Assembly: GCF_018069565.1 (NCBI RefSeq)
Contig: NZ_JAGPNL010000001.1
Span: forward strand, 620,001 to 684,000
Length of the DNA: 64,000 nucleotides
Direction of reading: 5' to 3'
Source: Streptomyces tagetis
Lineage (GTDB): Bacteria > Actinomycetota > Actinomycetes > Streptomycetales > Streptomycetaceae
Position numbers and translations under genes: made by a program. This document shows positions 45,608 to 56,591 of the stretch, piece by piece. The notes under the pieces were generated by a model. That model did not search any database and had not been told where the DNA came from. It saw only the letters and a list, made by a program, of their open reading frames with translations. Each line of letters starts with the position of its first letter. Within the stretch, counting starts at the first letter, position 1.

Positions 45608-46516
45608 ATGGAGATCAGGCAGCTCAGGTACTTCCTCGCGGTGGTCGAGGAGGCCGGGTTCACCCGGGCGGCGGAGCGGGTGCGGATCAGCCAGCCGGGG
45701 ATCAGCGCGCAGATCCGCCGGCTGGAGAAGGATCTCGGTGCGACGCTCCTCGACCGCTCCGGCCGTACGGTCACCCTGACCGCGGCCGGTGAGGCGGTAC
45801 GCGATCACGCCCGGTCGGTGCTGGCGGCGGCGGACGCGCTGCGGCAGGCCGTCGACGAGATGAACGGGCTGGTCCGGGGCCGGCTCGGGGTGGGCATGGT
45901 CACCGCGTGCACCATCACGCCGCTGTTCGACGCGCTGTCCGGCTTCCGCCGCGCCCATCCCGGCGTGGAGATCAGCCTCGTCGAGGACGACTCCGCCGCC
46001 CTCGTCGACCGGGTCCGCGACGGCACCCTCGACCTCGCCCTGATCGGCGCGGCCCGGCGTCCGCCCGAGGACCTGGACAGCCGCCTGGTCGTCAGCGAAC
46101 CGCTGGTCGCCGCCGTGGCCGAGGGGCACCCGCTGGCCGGGCGGGACGGGATCACCCTCGCCGAGCTCGGCACCCACCCGCTCGTCTGCCTGCCGCCCGG
46201 GACCGGCATCCGCGCCGCGCTGGAGCAGGCGTGCGCCGCCCGCGGCCTCACCCCGTCCGTCGCCCTCCAGGCGAGCGCCCCCGGCGCGGTCCTCCAGCTC
46301 GCCGGGCGCGGGCTCGGCGTCGCCGTGCTCTCCGCCTCCATGGTCGTCCCCGGCGAGGGGCTGCGGAGCGTGCCGATCACGGACGCCGACGTACCGGCCG
46401 TACTCGCCCTGGTCGCCACGCGCACCCCGAGCCCGGCCCAGCGGCAACTGCTCCGCCACTGCCGCCGCGCCTTCGACCTGCCCGCGGGCGAACAGCCCGC
46501 CTCGGGCGCGAACTGA
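45608..46516 (+). CDS. LysR-family transcriptional regulator
   Basis: A 302-residue regulator. The N-terminal HTH is MEIRQLRYFLAVVEEAGFTR then ISQPGISAQIRRLEKDLGATL. The effector domain starts near residue 90 (GRLGVGMVTACTITPLFDAL). It is divergent from the SnoaL-like gene with a candidate LysR box between them, so it probably controls that gene and itself. The effector is unknown. Confidence 0.9.
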   Translation: MEIRQLRYFLAVVEEAGFTRAAERVRISQPGISAQIRRLEKDLGATLLDRSGRTVTLTAAGEAVRDHARSVLAAADALRQAVDEMNGLVRGRLGVGMVTACTITPLFDALSGFRRAHPGVEISLVEDDSAALVDRVRDGTLDLALIGAARRPPEDLDSRLVVSEPLVAAVAEGHPLAGRDGITLAELGTHPLVCLPPGTGIRAALEQACAARGLTPSVALQASAPGAVLQLAGRGLGVAVLSASMVVPGEGLRSVPITDADVPAVLALVATRTPSPAQRQLLRHCRRAFDLPAGEQPASGAN

Positions 46517-46523
46517 GGCGCCC

Positions 46524-46928
46524 TCAGGCCCAGGCCGCCGCGACCGCGGCCCGGCAGAACTCCTCGGGCGGGCGGTAGCCGTGGGCCGTGATGTAGTGGA
46601 TCACCAGATTCGGCGCCGCGTACCGCGTGCCGTCCGCGCCCGTCACCCGGATCTCCGCCGAGCCGAGCCACACCGTGGTGTCCAGAGCGGGCCCGCCGAG
46701 CACCGTGGGCCGGTCGGCGGCGCAGAACGGGCAGAAATGGAAGCCGCGCATCTGGTTCCGGTACGCGGCGGCGAGCACCCGCAGCGCCCTGACCACCCGC
46801 TCCTCCACGGGCCCCGAGGCGTACGCGTGCTCCGCCGCCAGCCAGCCGACGTGGAGCGTGCCCGCGTCCTCGTCCCGGCCGCCGCTCGTCTCGTACGCGT
46901 AGGGCGTCAGGTCGGGGAAATAGGTCAT
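46524..46928 (-). CDS. Hypothetical protein with CPFC motif
   Basis: A 134-residue protein. MTYFPDLTPYAYETSGGRDEDAG opens it, and HVGWLAAEHAYASG, FHFCPFCAADRP and VIHYITAHGYRPPEEF are distinctive. The CPFC pair may bind a metal or serve in redox. I recognise it as a common actinobacterial hypothetical but not by name. The last codons end just seven bases from the LysR stop, convergently. Confidence 0.75.
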   Translation of the reverse strand: MTYFPDLTPYAYETSGGRDEDAGTLHVGWLAAEHAYASGPVEERVVRALRVLAAAYRNQMRGFHFCPFCAADRPTVLGGPALDTTVWLGSAEIRVTGADGTRYAAPNLVIHYITAHGYRPPEEFCRAAVAAAWA

Positions 46929-46941
46929 CCACCGCTCCGTC

Positions 46942-46976
46942 GGGGCCGGGGCCGGGGCCGGGGCCGGGGCGGGGGC
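46942..46976. repeat. (GGGGCC)n hexanucleotide repeat
   Basis: Four perfect GGGGCC units followed by GGGGCG and GGGGGC fill the gap between the CPFC gene start and the thiI stop. Such repeats can form G-quadruplexes and slip during replication. Confidence 0.8.
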
Positions 46977-48248
46977 TCAGGCCGGGGCCGGGCAGTCGGC
47001 CGCCGGTGTCTCCTCGTCCTCCCCCGGGTGCATCACCTGGGCGCCCGCGAGCAGGGCCTCGACCACCTCGTCCAGGTCGAGGCGCCGCTCGACGGACCGC
47101 AACTGCGGCAGTCCGGCCCGGGTGCTGACGCGGGGCGGGGCGAGGAGGGTGCAGCAGTCCTCGTCGGGGAGGACGGAGATGTCGGCGGTGCCGAGGGTGC
47201 GGGCCTCGTCGATGATCTCCTGTTTCTCCCAGCCGATGAGGGGGCGCAGGAGGGGGAGGGTGGCGGCTTCGTCGACGGCGGCGAGGTTGGCGAGGGTCTG
47301 GCTGGCGACCTGGCCGAGGCTGTCGCCGGTGACGAGGGCGTCGGCGCCGGTGGTGGCGGCGAGGGCGGAGGCGGTGCGGACCATGAGGCGGCGCTGGGCG
47401 ACGACCTGGAGGCGTCCGGCTCCGGCGACGGCGAGTTGTTTCTGTGCCTTGCCGAGGGCGATGACGTGGAGGTCGCCGGGCGGCTGGTAGCGGTTGAGTT
47501 CGCGGGCGAGGGCGTATGCCTTGTAGACGGAGGCGGGGTTGGTGTAGGGGGCGCCGGTGAAGTGGACGAAGTCGCAGGCCAGTCCGCGGCGCATGGCGCG
47601 GTGGGCGGCGACGGGGGAGTCGTAGCCCCCGGAGAGCAGCACCAGCGCCCGGCCGCTGGAGCCCACCGGCAGCCCGCTCAGACCCGGCAGCCGCTCACAG
47701 GAGAGGTACGTCTCCTTGCGGTCTATCTCCACCGTGAGCGTCACCTCGGGCGCCGTGAGGTCGACCGACAGCCCTGCGACCGCCCGGAGCACCCGGCCGC
47801 CGAGGTACGCCTCCATCCGGGACGAGGTCAGCGGGAACTGCTTGTCCCGCCGCTTCACCCGCACGGCGAAGCCGCGTATCGGACGCTCGGCGTGCAGCGC
47901 GCCCAGCAGATCGCCCGCGGCGCGCGTGATGCCGTCCAGATCGCTGGGGACGCGTATGGCCGGTTCGACCGAGTTGAAGCCGACCACCCGCCGGGCCCGC
48001 TCCACCAGGGCCTCCCGGGGGACCTGCCCGCCGAGCACGGTGACGTTCTGCGCGGTCTTGATCCACGTCGAGCCGCCGATGCCGCGCAGCGCGGTCCGCA
48101 GGTTGTCGTGGAGCCGCTCGGTGAACCGCCGGCGGTTGTGCCCCTTGAGGAAGACCTCGCCGTGCTTGAGCAGCACGCACGGGCCGTAGGCGGCGGGGGC
48201 GGAGCCGGCGGCGGCCCGGGGAGCCGGCAGGCGGGGGGCGTCGGACAC
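46977..48248 (-). CDS. thiI: ThiI tRNA 4-thiouridine synthetase/thiazole sulfurtransferase
   Basis: A 423-residue protein with N-terminal ferredoxin-like and THUMP domains (residues 30-180; YLGGRVLRAVAG) and a PP-loop ATPase (VLLSGGYDSPVAAHRAM). It adenylates U8 of tRNA for sulfur transfer and may supply sulfur for thiamin. It ends soon after the ATPase domain, so the C-terminal rhodanese domain of the E. coli protein is absent, as in many species. The GTG at 48248 has AGAGG five bases before it. From about 47110 to 47600, leucine codons are nearly all CTC, unlike its flanks. Confidence 0.9.
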   Translation of the reverse strand: MSDAPRLPAPRAAAGSAPAAYGPCVLLKHGEVFLKGHNRRRFTERLHDNLRTALRGIGGSTWIKTAQNVTVLGGQVPREALVERARRVVGFNSVEPAIRVPSDLDGITRAAGDLLGALHAERPIRGFAVRVKRRDKQFPLTSSRMEAYLGGRVLRAVAGLSVDLTAPEVTLTVEIDRKETYLSCERLPGLSGLPVGSSGRALVLLSGGYDSPVAAHRAMRRGLACDFVHFTGAPYTNPASVYKAYALARELNRYQPPGDLHVIALGKAQKQLAVAGAGRLQVVAQRRLMVRTASALAATTGADALVTGDSLGQVASQTLANLAAVDEAATLPLLRPLIGWEKQEIIDEARTLGTADISVLPDEDCCTLLAPPRVSTRAGLPQLRSVERRLDLDEVVEALLAGAQVMHPGEDEETPAADCPAPA

Positions 48249-48338
48249 GTGAACCTCTCGGACCCGGCGGCTGGACAACTGACCCCCGTAGCCTAACCGC
48301 GGCTCGTACGGGGTCTCCGGCCGCCCGGACGCGGCGGC

Positions 48339-49259
48339 TCAGCCCGTGGTGTGGGCGTCGTAGGTGTGGAAGCCGCGACCGGTCTTGCGGCCGAGGAGCC
48401 CGGCCTCCACCATGCGGCTCAGCAGCGGCGGCGGGGCGTACAGCGGCTCGCGGAACTCGTCGTACAGGGACTCGGCGATCGAGGCGACGGTGTCCAGGCC
48501 GATCAGGTCCGCGAGGCGCAGCGGGCCCATCGGATGGGCGCAGCCCAGCTCCATGCCGGTGTCGATGTCCTCGGCGGTGGCGAAGCCGGACTCGGCCATC
48601 CGCACCGCCGCCAGCAGATACGGCACGAGCAGGGAGTTGACGACGAAACCGGCCCGGTCCCGGGAGCGGATCACGGTCTTGCCGAGGGCGCCGGTGACGA
48701 ACCCCTCGGCGATCCGTGCCGTCCGCGCCGAGGTGTGCAGGGAGGTGACGACCTCCACCAGCGGCAGCACCGGCACCGGGTTGAAGAAGTGCAGGCCCAC
48801 GACCCGGTCCGCGCGGCCGGTCGCCCGGCCGAGCCGCATCACGGGCAGGGAGGAGGTGTTGGTGGCGAGCACCGCCTCCGGGTCCTCGACGACCTTGTCG
48901 AGCGCGGCGAAGACCTCCGTCTTGACGTCCGGACGCTCCACGACGGCCTCGATGACGAGCTGCCGGCCGGCCAGCGCGTCCAGGTCGCCGGTGAAGACCA
49001 GCCGGTCCAGCGCCCGCGCCGCGTCGGCGGCCTCCAGCCTGCCCCGGGCGACCGCCCGGTCCAGCGAGGCCGTCACCCGCTCCCGCGCGGCACGGGCCGC
49101 GACCGCGTCGGCCTCGACCACCACCGTGTCCCGGCCGGCCCGCGCGCACACCTCGGCGATACCGGCGCCCATCCGCCCGCCGCCGACCACACCGACCCGC
49201 TCGACGTCCCCGCCCACCCGCTCGCTGTCCCCGCCCACCCGCTCGCCGTCCCCGCTCAC
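48339..49259 (-). CDS. 3-hydroxybutyryl-CoA (3-hydroxyacyl-CoA) dehydrogenase
   Basis: A 306-residue NAD-dependent enzyme. The Rossmann motif is VGVVGGGRMGAGIAEVCARAG; other signatures are LATNTSSLPVMRLG, GLHFFNPVPVLPLVEVV and NSLLVPYLLAAVRMAESG. The first 21 residues are three tandem copies of a seven-residue unit (GDGERVG, GDSERVG, GDVERVG), an extension not expected in the family. The GTG at 49259 overlaps the aceB stop (GTGA). It would serve beta-oxidation or polyhydroxybutyrate routes that produce acetyl-CoA for the neighbouring glyoxylate shunt. Confidence 0.9.
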   Translation of the reverse strand: MSGDGERVGGDSERVGGDVERVGVVGGGRMGAGIAEVCARAGRDTVVVEADAVAARAARERVTASLDRAVARGRLEAADAARALDRLVFTGDLDALAGRQLVIEAVVERPDVKTEVFAALDKVVEDPEAVLATNTSSLPVMRLGRATGRADRVVGLHFFNPVPVLPLVEVVTSLHTSARTARIAEGFVTGALGKTVIRSRDRAGFVVNSLLVPYLLAAVRMAESGFATAEDIDTGMELGCAHPMGPLRLADLIGLDTVASIAESLYDEFREPLYAPPPLLSRMVEAGLLGRKTGRGFHTYDAHTTG

Positions 49260-50854
49260 GCCCCGGCCTCCGTCCGCCGCACCAGATGGCGGGTGTAGGC
49301 GTCCGGGGTGAAGAACAGTGGCAACTCCCCGCACAGCGCGGTCCGTTCGAAGAGCGCCCGGACCTCGGCGACGGGCGCCGCCGGGTCCGCGGCGGCGAGC
49401 GCGGCAGCCTCCTCGTCGAGCAGCCGCAGCACCGTCTCCCGGTCCACCACCCGGTGCCGTAGCCACTGCCAGATCTGCACCCGGGCGATCTCGGCGGTGG
49501 CCGCGTCCTCCATCAGCCCGTCCAGCGCGACCGCGCCCCGGCCGCCCAGCCAGGCGGCGAAGTAGCGCAGCGCGACGGAGACGTTGGTGCGCACGCCCTC
49601 CGGGGAGGGCCGGCCCCGGGTCCGGCGGACCGAGAGCAGCTCGGCGGCGGTCACCTCCACGTCGTCGCGGGTCCGGTCGAGCTGGTGGGCCTGGTCGCCG
49701 AGCACCGCGTCGAACACCTCCCGGCACACCGGCACCAGCGCGGGGTGGGCCACCCAGGACCCGTCGAAACCGTCCCGCGCCTCCCGTTCCTTGTCGAGCC
49801 GCACCCGGGCGAGGGCCGCCTCGTCCGCCGCCGGGTCCCCGCCCGGCACCTGGGCGGCCATGCCGCCGATGGCGTGGGCGCCGCGCCGGTGGCAGGTGCG
49901 CACCAGCAACTCGGTGTAGGCGCGCAGGAAGGGCGCGGTCATCGTCACCCGGGCCCGGTCCGGGAGCAGGAAGTCGGTGCGGTGGCCGAAGGTCTTGATC
50001 AGGCTGAACAGGTAGTCCCAGCGCCCGGCGTTGAGCCCGGCGGAGTGCTCGCGCAGCTCGTGCAGGATCTCCTCCATCTCGAACGCGGCGGTGATCGTCT
50101 CGATGAGCACGGTGGCCCGCACGGTCCCCCGGGGGATGCCGAGCAGCTCCTGCGCCAGCACGAAGACGTCGTTCCACAGCCGGGCCTCGTACCGGTTCTC
50201 CAGCTTGGGGAGGTAGAAGTACGGTCCGCGGCCGGCCTCGATCTGGCGCCGGGCGCAGTGGAAGAAGTACAGGCCGAAGTCGGCCAGCGCGGCGGGCACG
50301 GGCCGCCCGCCGTACTCCAGGTGCTCTTCGTCGAGGTGCCAGCCGCGCGGCCGGACCATGACGGTGGCGAGCCGTTCCGGGGCGGCGAGGCGGTACTCGC
50401 GGCCCTCGGGGGTGGTGAAGTCGATACGGCGCTCGACGGCGTCGAGCAGGTTGAGCTGGCCGTCGATCAGGGTGTCCCACCGGGGCGCGGTGGCGTCCTC
50501 GAAGTCGGCCATCCACACCCGGGCGCCGGAGTTGAGGGCGTTCACGGTCATCCGGCGCTCGGGCGGGCCGGTGATCTCGACACGGCGGTCGGCCAGCCCC
50601 GGCGCGGGCGGCGCGACCCGCCAGCCGGTGTCGGCCCGCACGGCGGAGGTGACCATGGGGAAGTCGAGCGGGGAGCCCGCGGCCAGGCGCAGGGCCTGCC
50701 GGCGGCGCTCCTTCAGCAGCTCCCGGCGGCGGTCCCCGAAGGCGTCGGCCAGCCGGCCGACGAACTCCAGGGCGGCGGGCGTGAGGATCTCGTCGTGCCG
50801 GTGGCCCGCGGGGGCGAGCACGCGGACGCGGTGGGTCAGGGCGGTGGCGGGCAT
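49256..50854 (-). CDS. aceB: Malate synthase A
   Basis: A 532-residue enzyme condensing glyoxylate with acetyl-CoA to malate. VNALNSGARVWMADFEDATAP, RGPYFYLPKLENRYEAR, VRATVLIETITAAFEMEEIL and GFDGSWVAHPALVPV are class A signatures; the catalytic acids lie in ADFEDA and near the C-terminus. The ATG at 50854 has an AGGAGA site upstream. It follows aceA by 157 bases on the same strand and is overlapped by the dehydrogenase gene, giving an aceA-aceB-hbd unit. No operator like those of gcl is present. Confidence 0.95.
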   Translation of the reverse strand: MPATALTHRVRVLAPAGHRHDEILTPAALEFVGRLADAFGDRRRELLKERRRQALRLAAGSPLDFPMVTSAVRADTGWRVAPPAPGLADRRVEITGPPERRMTVNALNSGARVWMADFEDATAPRWDTLIDGQLNLLDAVERRIDFTTPEGREYRLAAPERLATVMVRPRGWHLDEEHLEYGGRPVPAALADFGLYFFHCARRQIEAGRGPYFYLPKLENRYEARLWNDVFVLAQELLGIPRGTVRATVLIETITAAFEMEEILHELREHSAGLNAGRWDYLFSLIKTFGHRTDFLLPDRARVTMTAPFLRAYTELLVRTCHRRGAHAIGGMAAQVPGGDPAADEAALARVRLDKEREARDGFDGSWVAHPALVPVCREVFDAVLGDQAHQLDRTRDDVEVTAAELLSVRRTRGRPSPEGVRTNVSVALRYFAAWLGGRGAVALDGLMEDAATAEIARVQIWQWLRHRVVDRETVLRLLDEEAAALAAADPAAPVAEVRALFERTALCGELPLFFTPDAYTRHLVRRTEAGA

Positions 50855-51010
50855 CGGATTCTCCTGAGGGGTCTCGGAGCGGAGGGGGACGGGGACGGTC
50901 GTCCGCCCTCCGCTCGGCCGGGGGACCGGCGGAGGGGCCGGTCGGCGGGGACGCCGCCGGTCTGCCGGTCTGCCGGGTCCGCCGTACGGGGGACCGGCCG
51001 GGGACACGGC

Positions 51011-52294
<1,284 letters not shown>

Positions 52295-52684
52295 GACTGT
52301 CACCGTCTCCTCGGTCTGTCGCGTCTGCCAACGTCCGCGCCGGGCGTCGCCGCTCCGGCGCATGACGGGGGCACCGCGTGTCTCGTAGCTGGGATGCGGC
52401 CCGCCGGCGCCCCGGAGGGCGAAGGTGAGCAATGCTGCCGACACGGACCGCCACCCTCGCGGGATCTCCGACGTCAGGGCATGGATCGCGCCCCGGTCCG
52501 GGTGGGTGTCCGCCGGTTCCGGCGGGCCGCACCACAGACTCTGGCACTGGCACTGAGTGCCATCAAGGGTGGTCGTATGCCACGTTCTGCGAATCTTCCG
52601 GCCCGTAATTGCCAAGGTTGCGAAGGCCCGTCCGGGCGAGGTGCCACGTACGCTGAGGCCGTCTGGGAGACCAAGGAGCGCACG
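52295..52684. promoter_or_regulatory. Divergent aceA / ramB control region
   Basis: 390 bases without a gene. The clearest element is TGGCACTGAGTGCCA (52548-52562), a palindrome with seven-base arms, with an extra direct TGGCACT just before it. Three YTGCNAA words (CTGCGAA 52587, TTGCCAA 52609, TTGCGAA 52618) resemble half sites of the RamB motif TTTGCAAA. No sure -10/-35 was found. I could not tell which element RamB binds. Confidence 0.5.
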
Positions 52685-54091
52685 GTGGGCAAGACGTACG
52701 CGGGGGCGCGGCTGCGACGGCTGCGCGAGGAGCGCCGGATGAGCCAGGCGGAACTGGCCCGCGCCCTCGCCATCTCCCCGAGCTACCTCAACCAGATGGA
52801 GCACGACTCGCGCCCGCTGACCGTGCCCGTGCTGCTCCGGCTCACCGAGACCTTCGGCGTCGACCCGGGCTTCTTCTCCGAACGGGACACGGCCCGGCTC
52901 GTCGCGGACCTGCGCGAGGCGCTGACCGGCGAGATCGCCGAGAACCGCGTCTCCCCCTCCGACCTGGCCGACCTCGCCTCCCGGATGCCGGCGGTCGCCC
53001 GGGTCCTGGTCGACCTCGGCCGCCGCAACCAGCTCCTGTCCGAGCGGCTGGCCGCCGCCCCCGGAGGCCGCGACGGCGCCGGGGACGCGCCCCGCTCACC
53101 GCACGAGGAGATCCGCGACTTCTTCTACCGCCGGCAGAACTACCTCCACGACACCGACCTCGCCGCCGAACGGCTCGCCGCCGAGATCGGGGTGCGGCCC
53201 GGCGAGACCCTGCGGGCCCTCACCGCGCGCCTCGCCGACGCGCACGGCGTCCGCCTCGCCACCGGCAGCGGCGCGCACCTGCACCACTACGACGCGGCCA
53301 CCCGCACCCTGCACCTCTCCACCCGCCTGCGCCCCGGCCAGCGCGCCTTCCGCATGGCGACCCAGCTCGCCCTCCTGGAACACGGCGACGACCTCGACCG
53401 GCAGGCCGCCGAGGACTTCCCCGAGGAGTCACCCGCCCGCCCCCTGGCCCGCATCGGCGTCGCCCACTACTTCGCCGCCGCGCTGATCCTGCCGTACACC
53501 GCCTTCCACGAGGGGGCCGAGGCGGTCCGCTACGACATCGAACGCCTCACCGACCGCCACGGCCTCGGCTACGAGACCGTCTGCCACCGGCTCAGCACCC
53601 TGCAACGGCCCCGGCTGCGCGGTGTCCCCTTCTCCTTCGTCCGCGTGGACCGGGCCGGCAACATGTCCAAGCGCCAGTCCGCGACCGGCTTCCACTTCTC
53701 CCGGGCCGGCGGCACCTGCCCGCTGTGGAACGTCTACGAGGCGTTCGCCGCCCCCGGCCGCATCCACGTCCAGATCGCCGTGATGCCGGACGGCCGGCGC
53801 TACCTGTGGACCGCCCGCGCGATCACCCGGCTCCGGGGCGGCTGGGGCGAGCCGGGCAAGACGTACGCCATCGGCCTCGGCTGCGAGATCCGCCACGCCC
53901 ACCGGCTCGTCTACTCCGCGGGCCTGGACCTCGACAACGCCGCCGCGGCCACCCCCATCGGCATGGGCTGCCGGGTCTGCGAACGCCTCGACTGCCCCCA
54001 GCGCGCCGCGCCCCCGCTCGGCCGGCCGCTGCGCGTCGACCAGAACACCAGCACCTTCGTCCCCTACCCCGTCGCCGACGACCCGGCGTAG
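52685..54091 (+). CDS. ramB: RamB/PrpR-type short-chain fatty acyl transcriptional regulator
   Basis: A 468-residue regulator. The N-terminal XRE helix-turn-helix spans residues 5-60 ([36 protein letters not shown]). The middle IrrE-like region has [18 protein letters not shown] and [19 protein letters not shown]. The C-terminal ScfR domain includes [19 protein letters not shown] with cysteines that may bind a metal. RamB represses or activates aceA/aceB in corynebacteria and mycobacteria, and the divergent position here agrees. The GTG at 52685 has AAGGAG six bases upstream. Confidence 0.9.
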   Translation: MGKTYAGARLRRLREERRMSQAELARALAISPSYLNQMEHDSRPLTVPVLLRLTETFGVDPGFFSERDTARLVADLREALTGEIAENRVSPSDLADLASRMPAVARVLVDLGRRNQLLSERLAAAPGGRDGAGDAPRSPHEEIRDFFYRRQNYLHDTDLAAERLAAEIGVRPGETLRALTARLADAHGVRLATGSGAHLHHYDAATRTLHLSTRLRPGQRAFRMATQLALLEHGDDLDRQAAEDFPEESPARPLARIGVAHYFAAALILPYTAFHEGAEAVRYDIERLTDRHGLGYETVCHRLSTLQRPRLRGVPFSFVRVDRAGNMSKRQSATGFHFSRAGGTCPLWNVYEAFAAPGRIHVQIAVMPDGRRYLWTARAITRLRGGWGEPGKTYAIGLGCEIRHAHRLVYSAGLDLDNAAAATPIGMGCRVCERLDCPQRAAPPLGRPLRVDQNTSTFVPYPVADDPA

Positions 54092-54254
54092 GCGCCGGGC
54101 CCGACGCGTTGCGCCCGGCGCCCGGCATCCGCCCGCCTCCGGCCCGCTGTTCCCCGCGCCGACCGGCACCTACCATGCCAGGACGCGATGCCGCCTGGCA
54201 TCCGCGAGGGGCGGGGCAGGGGCACCCGCCCGCCGAGCCGCGGGGAGGCCGGGC

Positions 54255-55190
54255 GTGCAACTGCGCCAACTGGAATACCTGGTGGCCCTCGCCCGCGAGC
54301 GGCACTTCGCCCGCGCGGCGGCGGCCTGTTACGTCTCCCAGCCCTCGCTCTCCGCCGCGATACGCCGCCTCGAACAGGAACTCAAGGTGCCGATCGTGCG
54401 GCGCGGCCGGCGCTACGAGGGCCTCACCCCCGAGGGCGAGGTGGTCCTCGCCTGGGCGCACCGCATGCTCGCCGAAGGCGACGCCCTGCGCCAGGAGTTG
54501 TCCGCCCTCGGCGACGGGCTGGAGGGCACCCTGCGGCTCGGCGTCGTACCGACCGCGCTGCCCGCCGCCTCGCTGCTGACCACGCCCTTCTGCGAACGCC
54601 ACCCCCGCGCCCGGGTGAGCGTCGAGTCGCTGTCCTCCGCCGACATCGCCCAGGGGCTGGCCGACTTCGAGCTGGACGCGGCGATGACCTACCTCGACGA
54701 CGCCTTCCCCCGCGCCGTGCGCCGGCTCCCGCTCTACGAGGAGCGGTACGTGCTGCTGACCCCGGTCGACGGCCCCCTCGGCGAGGCGGGGACGGTGACG
54801 TGGGCGCAGGCCGCGGGCGTGCCGCTGTGCCTGCTCAACTCCCGGATGCGCAACCGCCGCATCATCGACGGGTGCTTCGCCGCCGACGGTGCGGCGGCGG
54901 CCCCCGCGATCGAGTCGGACAGCGTGGCCGGCCTGTACGCGCATCTGCCGGTCGGGCGCTGGTCGAGCGTCATCTCGCACGCCTGGCTGCACACCTTCGG
55001 CGTGCCGGAGGGCATGCGGGTGGTGCCGCTGGACGGGCCCGCGCGGGGGCCGCGGGTGGGGCTGGTGACCGGCCCCGACGATCCGCCGTCCGTCCTCGCC
55101 GCGGCCCTGCTGACCGAGGCCCGCCGGGCGGGCGTCCGGGAGTCGCTGGACGTCCTGCTGCGCCGCTACCTCGGCGGCCGGGGCGGCTGA
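54255..55190 (+). CDS. LysR-family transcriptional regulator
   Basis: A 311-residue regulator. The HTH is MQLRQLEYLVALARERHFAR with VSQPSLSAAIRRLEQELKV. The effector domain begins near residue 90 (EGTLRLGVVPTALPAAS). The GTG at 54255 gives the standard start. Relatives I recall often sit beside formate dehydrogenase genes; none is here. The remnant promoter-like sequence after its stop (TATCGCGGCATA, 55202-55213) might be a leftover. Confidence 0.85.
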   Translation: MQLRQLEYLVALARERHFARAAAACYVSQPSLSAAIRRLEQELKVPIVRRGRRYEGLTPEGEVVLAWAHRMLAEGDALRQELSALGDGLEGTLRLGVVPTALPAASLLTTPFCERHPRARVSVESLSSADIAQGLADFELDAAMTYLDDAFPRAVRRLPLYEERYVLLTPVDGPLGEAGTVTWAQAAGVPLCLLNSRMRNRRIIDGCFAADGAAAAPAIESDSVAGLYAHLPVGRWSSVISHAWLHTFGVPEGMRVVPLDGPARGPRVGLVTGPDDPPSVLAAALLTEARRAGVRESLDVLLRRYLGGRGG

Positions 55191-55631
55191 TAGCCCCCGG
55201 CTATCGCGGCATAACGACATTCGCTTTGACCGCCGGCCCGGCCGTGGCGCACGGTGGGTCCACCACCCCGATCATCGCCGGACCTTCCCCGCCCCGCTCA
55301 CCCAGCCACCGGGCCTCCCCGCCCGGTTCACCCACCGGGCCTCCCCGCCCCTGCCGGCCACCGGGGCCTCCCCGCCCCGGACGCCCGGCGCCGACGCCCC
55401 GACGCCCGTCCCCGATGCCCCGGCGCCGACGTCTCCGTCGGCCGTCCGGTGCCCTGTGACCGGGGAGGCCACCGCTCCCAGGGCACCCGCCCCGGTGCTC
55501 TTCGGACGGTGACCTCCCCCCGGCCCCCGCGCCCCGCGCCGTTCCCGCGGGGCGCGGCGCTCCCGGCCACGGCCGGCCGTCCCCTCTCCCGTACCGGCCC
55601 GCCCCGCACGGGAGAGGGGAGGACGGCCGCG
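55191..55631. other. Intergenic region with imperfect tandem repeat
   Basis: 441 bases without a gene between the LysR stop and the oxidoreductase stop. Three copies of about 27 bases sharing ACCGGGCCTCCCCGCCC lie at 55292-55385, followed by GACGCCC-rich words to about 55440. A palindrome-like TATCGCGGCATA is at 55202-55213. No terminator is obvious. Confidence 0.5.
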
Positions 55632-56591
55632 TCAGGGGGTCAGGACGATGCGGCTGCCCGGCGCGGTGGAGGTGGTCCACGCCTTTTCGACCTGGCTCAG
55701 CGGGAGGGGCAGCGGGTCCACGGCGAGGGAGCCGGACACGATCTCCCCGGCGAGGGAGGGCAGTTCGGCGAGGATTCCCGCCGCGGTCACGGAGCCCTGG
55801 CCACTGCCCATGACGGTGAGATCGGCGGCCCGCAGCACGAACGAGGGCAGAGTGATCTCCCGTCCGGCCATCGAGCCGACCTGGACCCACTTCAGGGACT
55901 TCGCGCGGTCGGCGCGGGCCCTGAGGAGGGCGGGCATCGCCAGCTCGGTGGGCCCGCCCCACAGGTAGTCGATGACCACATCCACGTCACCGGCGGCCCG
56001 TCCGAGGTGCTCGGAGACGTCCTGGGCCTCTCCGTCGAGGCTGACCACGGCGTCGGCACCGAGGCCCCCCAGCAGGCCGAGGCGCCGGGGGTCCCGGCCC
56101 GCGCCGACGACGCGGGAGGCGCCGAGGTGCCTGGCGATCTGGACGGCGAGCAGCCCCGCGTTGCCGGTGGCGCCCAGGACGAGAACCGAACCCCCGGCCC
56201 GGAAGGCGGCGCGGCGCCGGAGTGCCACCCAGGAGGACATGCCGGGGTTCATCGCGGCGGCCACCGCGACCGGGTCGGTGCCCTCGGGCAGGGTGATGGC
56301 GCGGCGCCGGTCCACGACGGCCTGTTCGGCCATGGTGCCCAGCGCGCCGTCGTCGGCGACGAAGTAGAGGAGCTCGCCCCGCGGGGTCCGGCCGACGCCG
56401 TCGATCCCCGGGATCATCGGCAGCGCGCCGTCGGACGTGTAGTGGGTGCCGTCGGCGGCCGAGCGGACCCGGGGATGCAGGCCGACGGCGAGGACGTCGA
56501 CCAGCACCTCGTCGGCGGCCGAGGGCCGGGGGGTGGGGAACTCCTCGAAGCGGGGCGGGGTGTCGAAGGACCGGACGACTGCCGCGTACAT
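55632..56591 (-). CDS. Zinc-type alcohol dehydrogenase / quinone oxidoreductase
   Basis: A 319-residue MDR-superfamily NAD(P)H enzyme. GroES-like N-terminus (DEVLVDVLAVGLHPRVRSAADG, MIPGIDGVGRTPRG) and the nucleotide motif LVLGATGNAGLLAVQIA. The catalytic zinc Cys/His set is absent, so it is probably a quinone-oxidoreductase-like reductase. The ATG at 56591 is family-consistent. It is divergent from MarR and very probably controlled by it. Confidence 0.88.
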   Translation of the reverse strand: MYAAVVRSFDTPPRFEEFPTPRPSAADEVLVDVLAVGLHPRVRSAADGTHYTSDGALPMIPGIDGVGRTPRGELLYFVADDGALGTMAEQAVVDRRRAITLPEGTDPVAVAAAMNPGMSSWVALRRRAAFRAGGSVLVLGATGNAGLLAVQIARHLGASRVVGAGRDPRRLGLLGGLGADAVVSLDGEAQDVSEHLGRAAGDVDVVIDYLWGGPTELAMPALLRARADRAKSLKWVQVGSMAGREITLPSFVLRAADLTVMGSGQGSVTAAGILAELPSLAGEIVSGSLAVDPLPLPLSQVEKAWTTSTAPGSRIVLTP

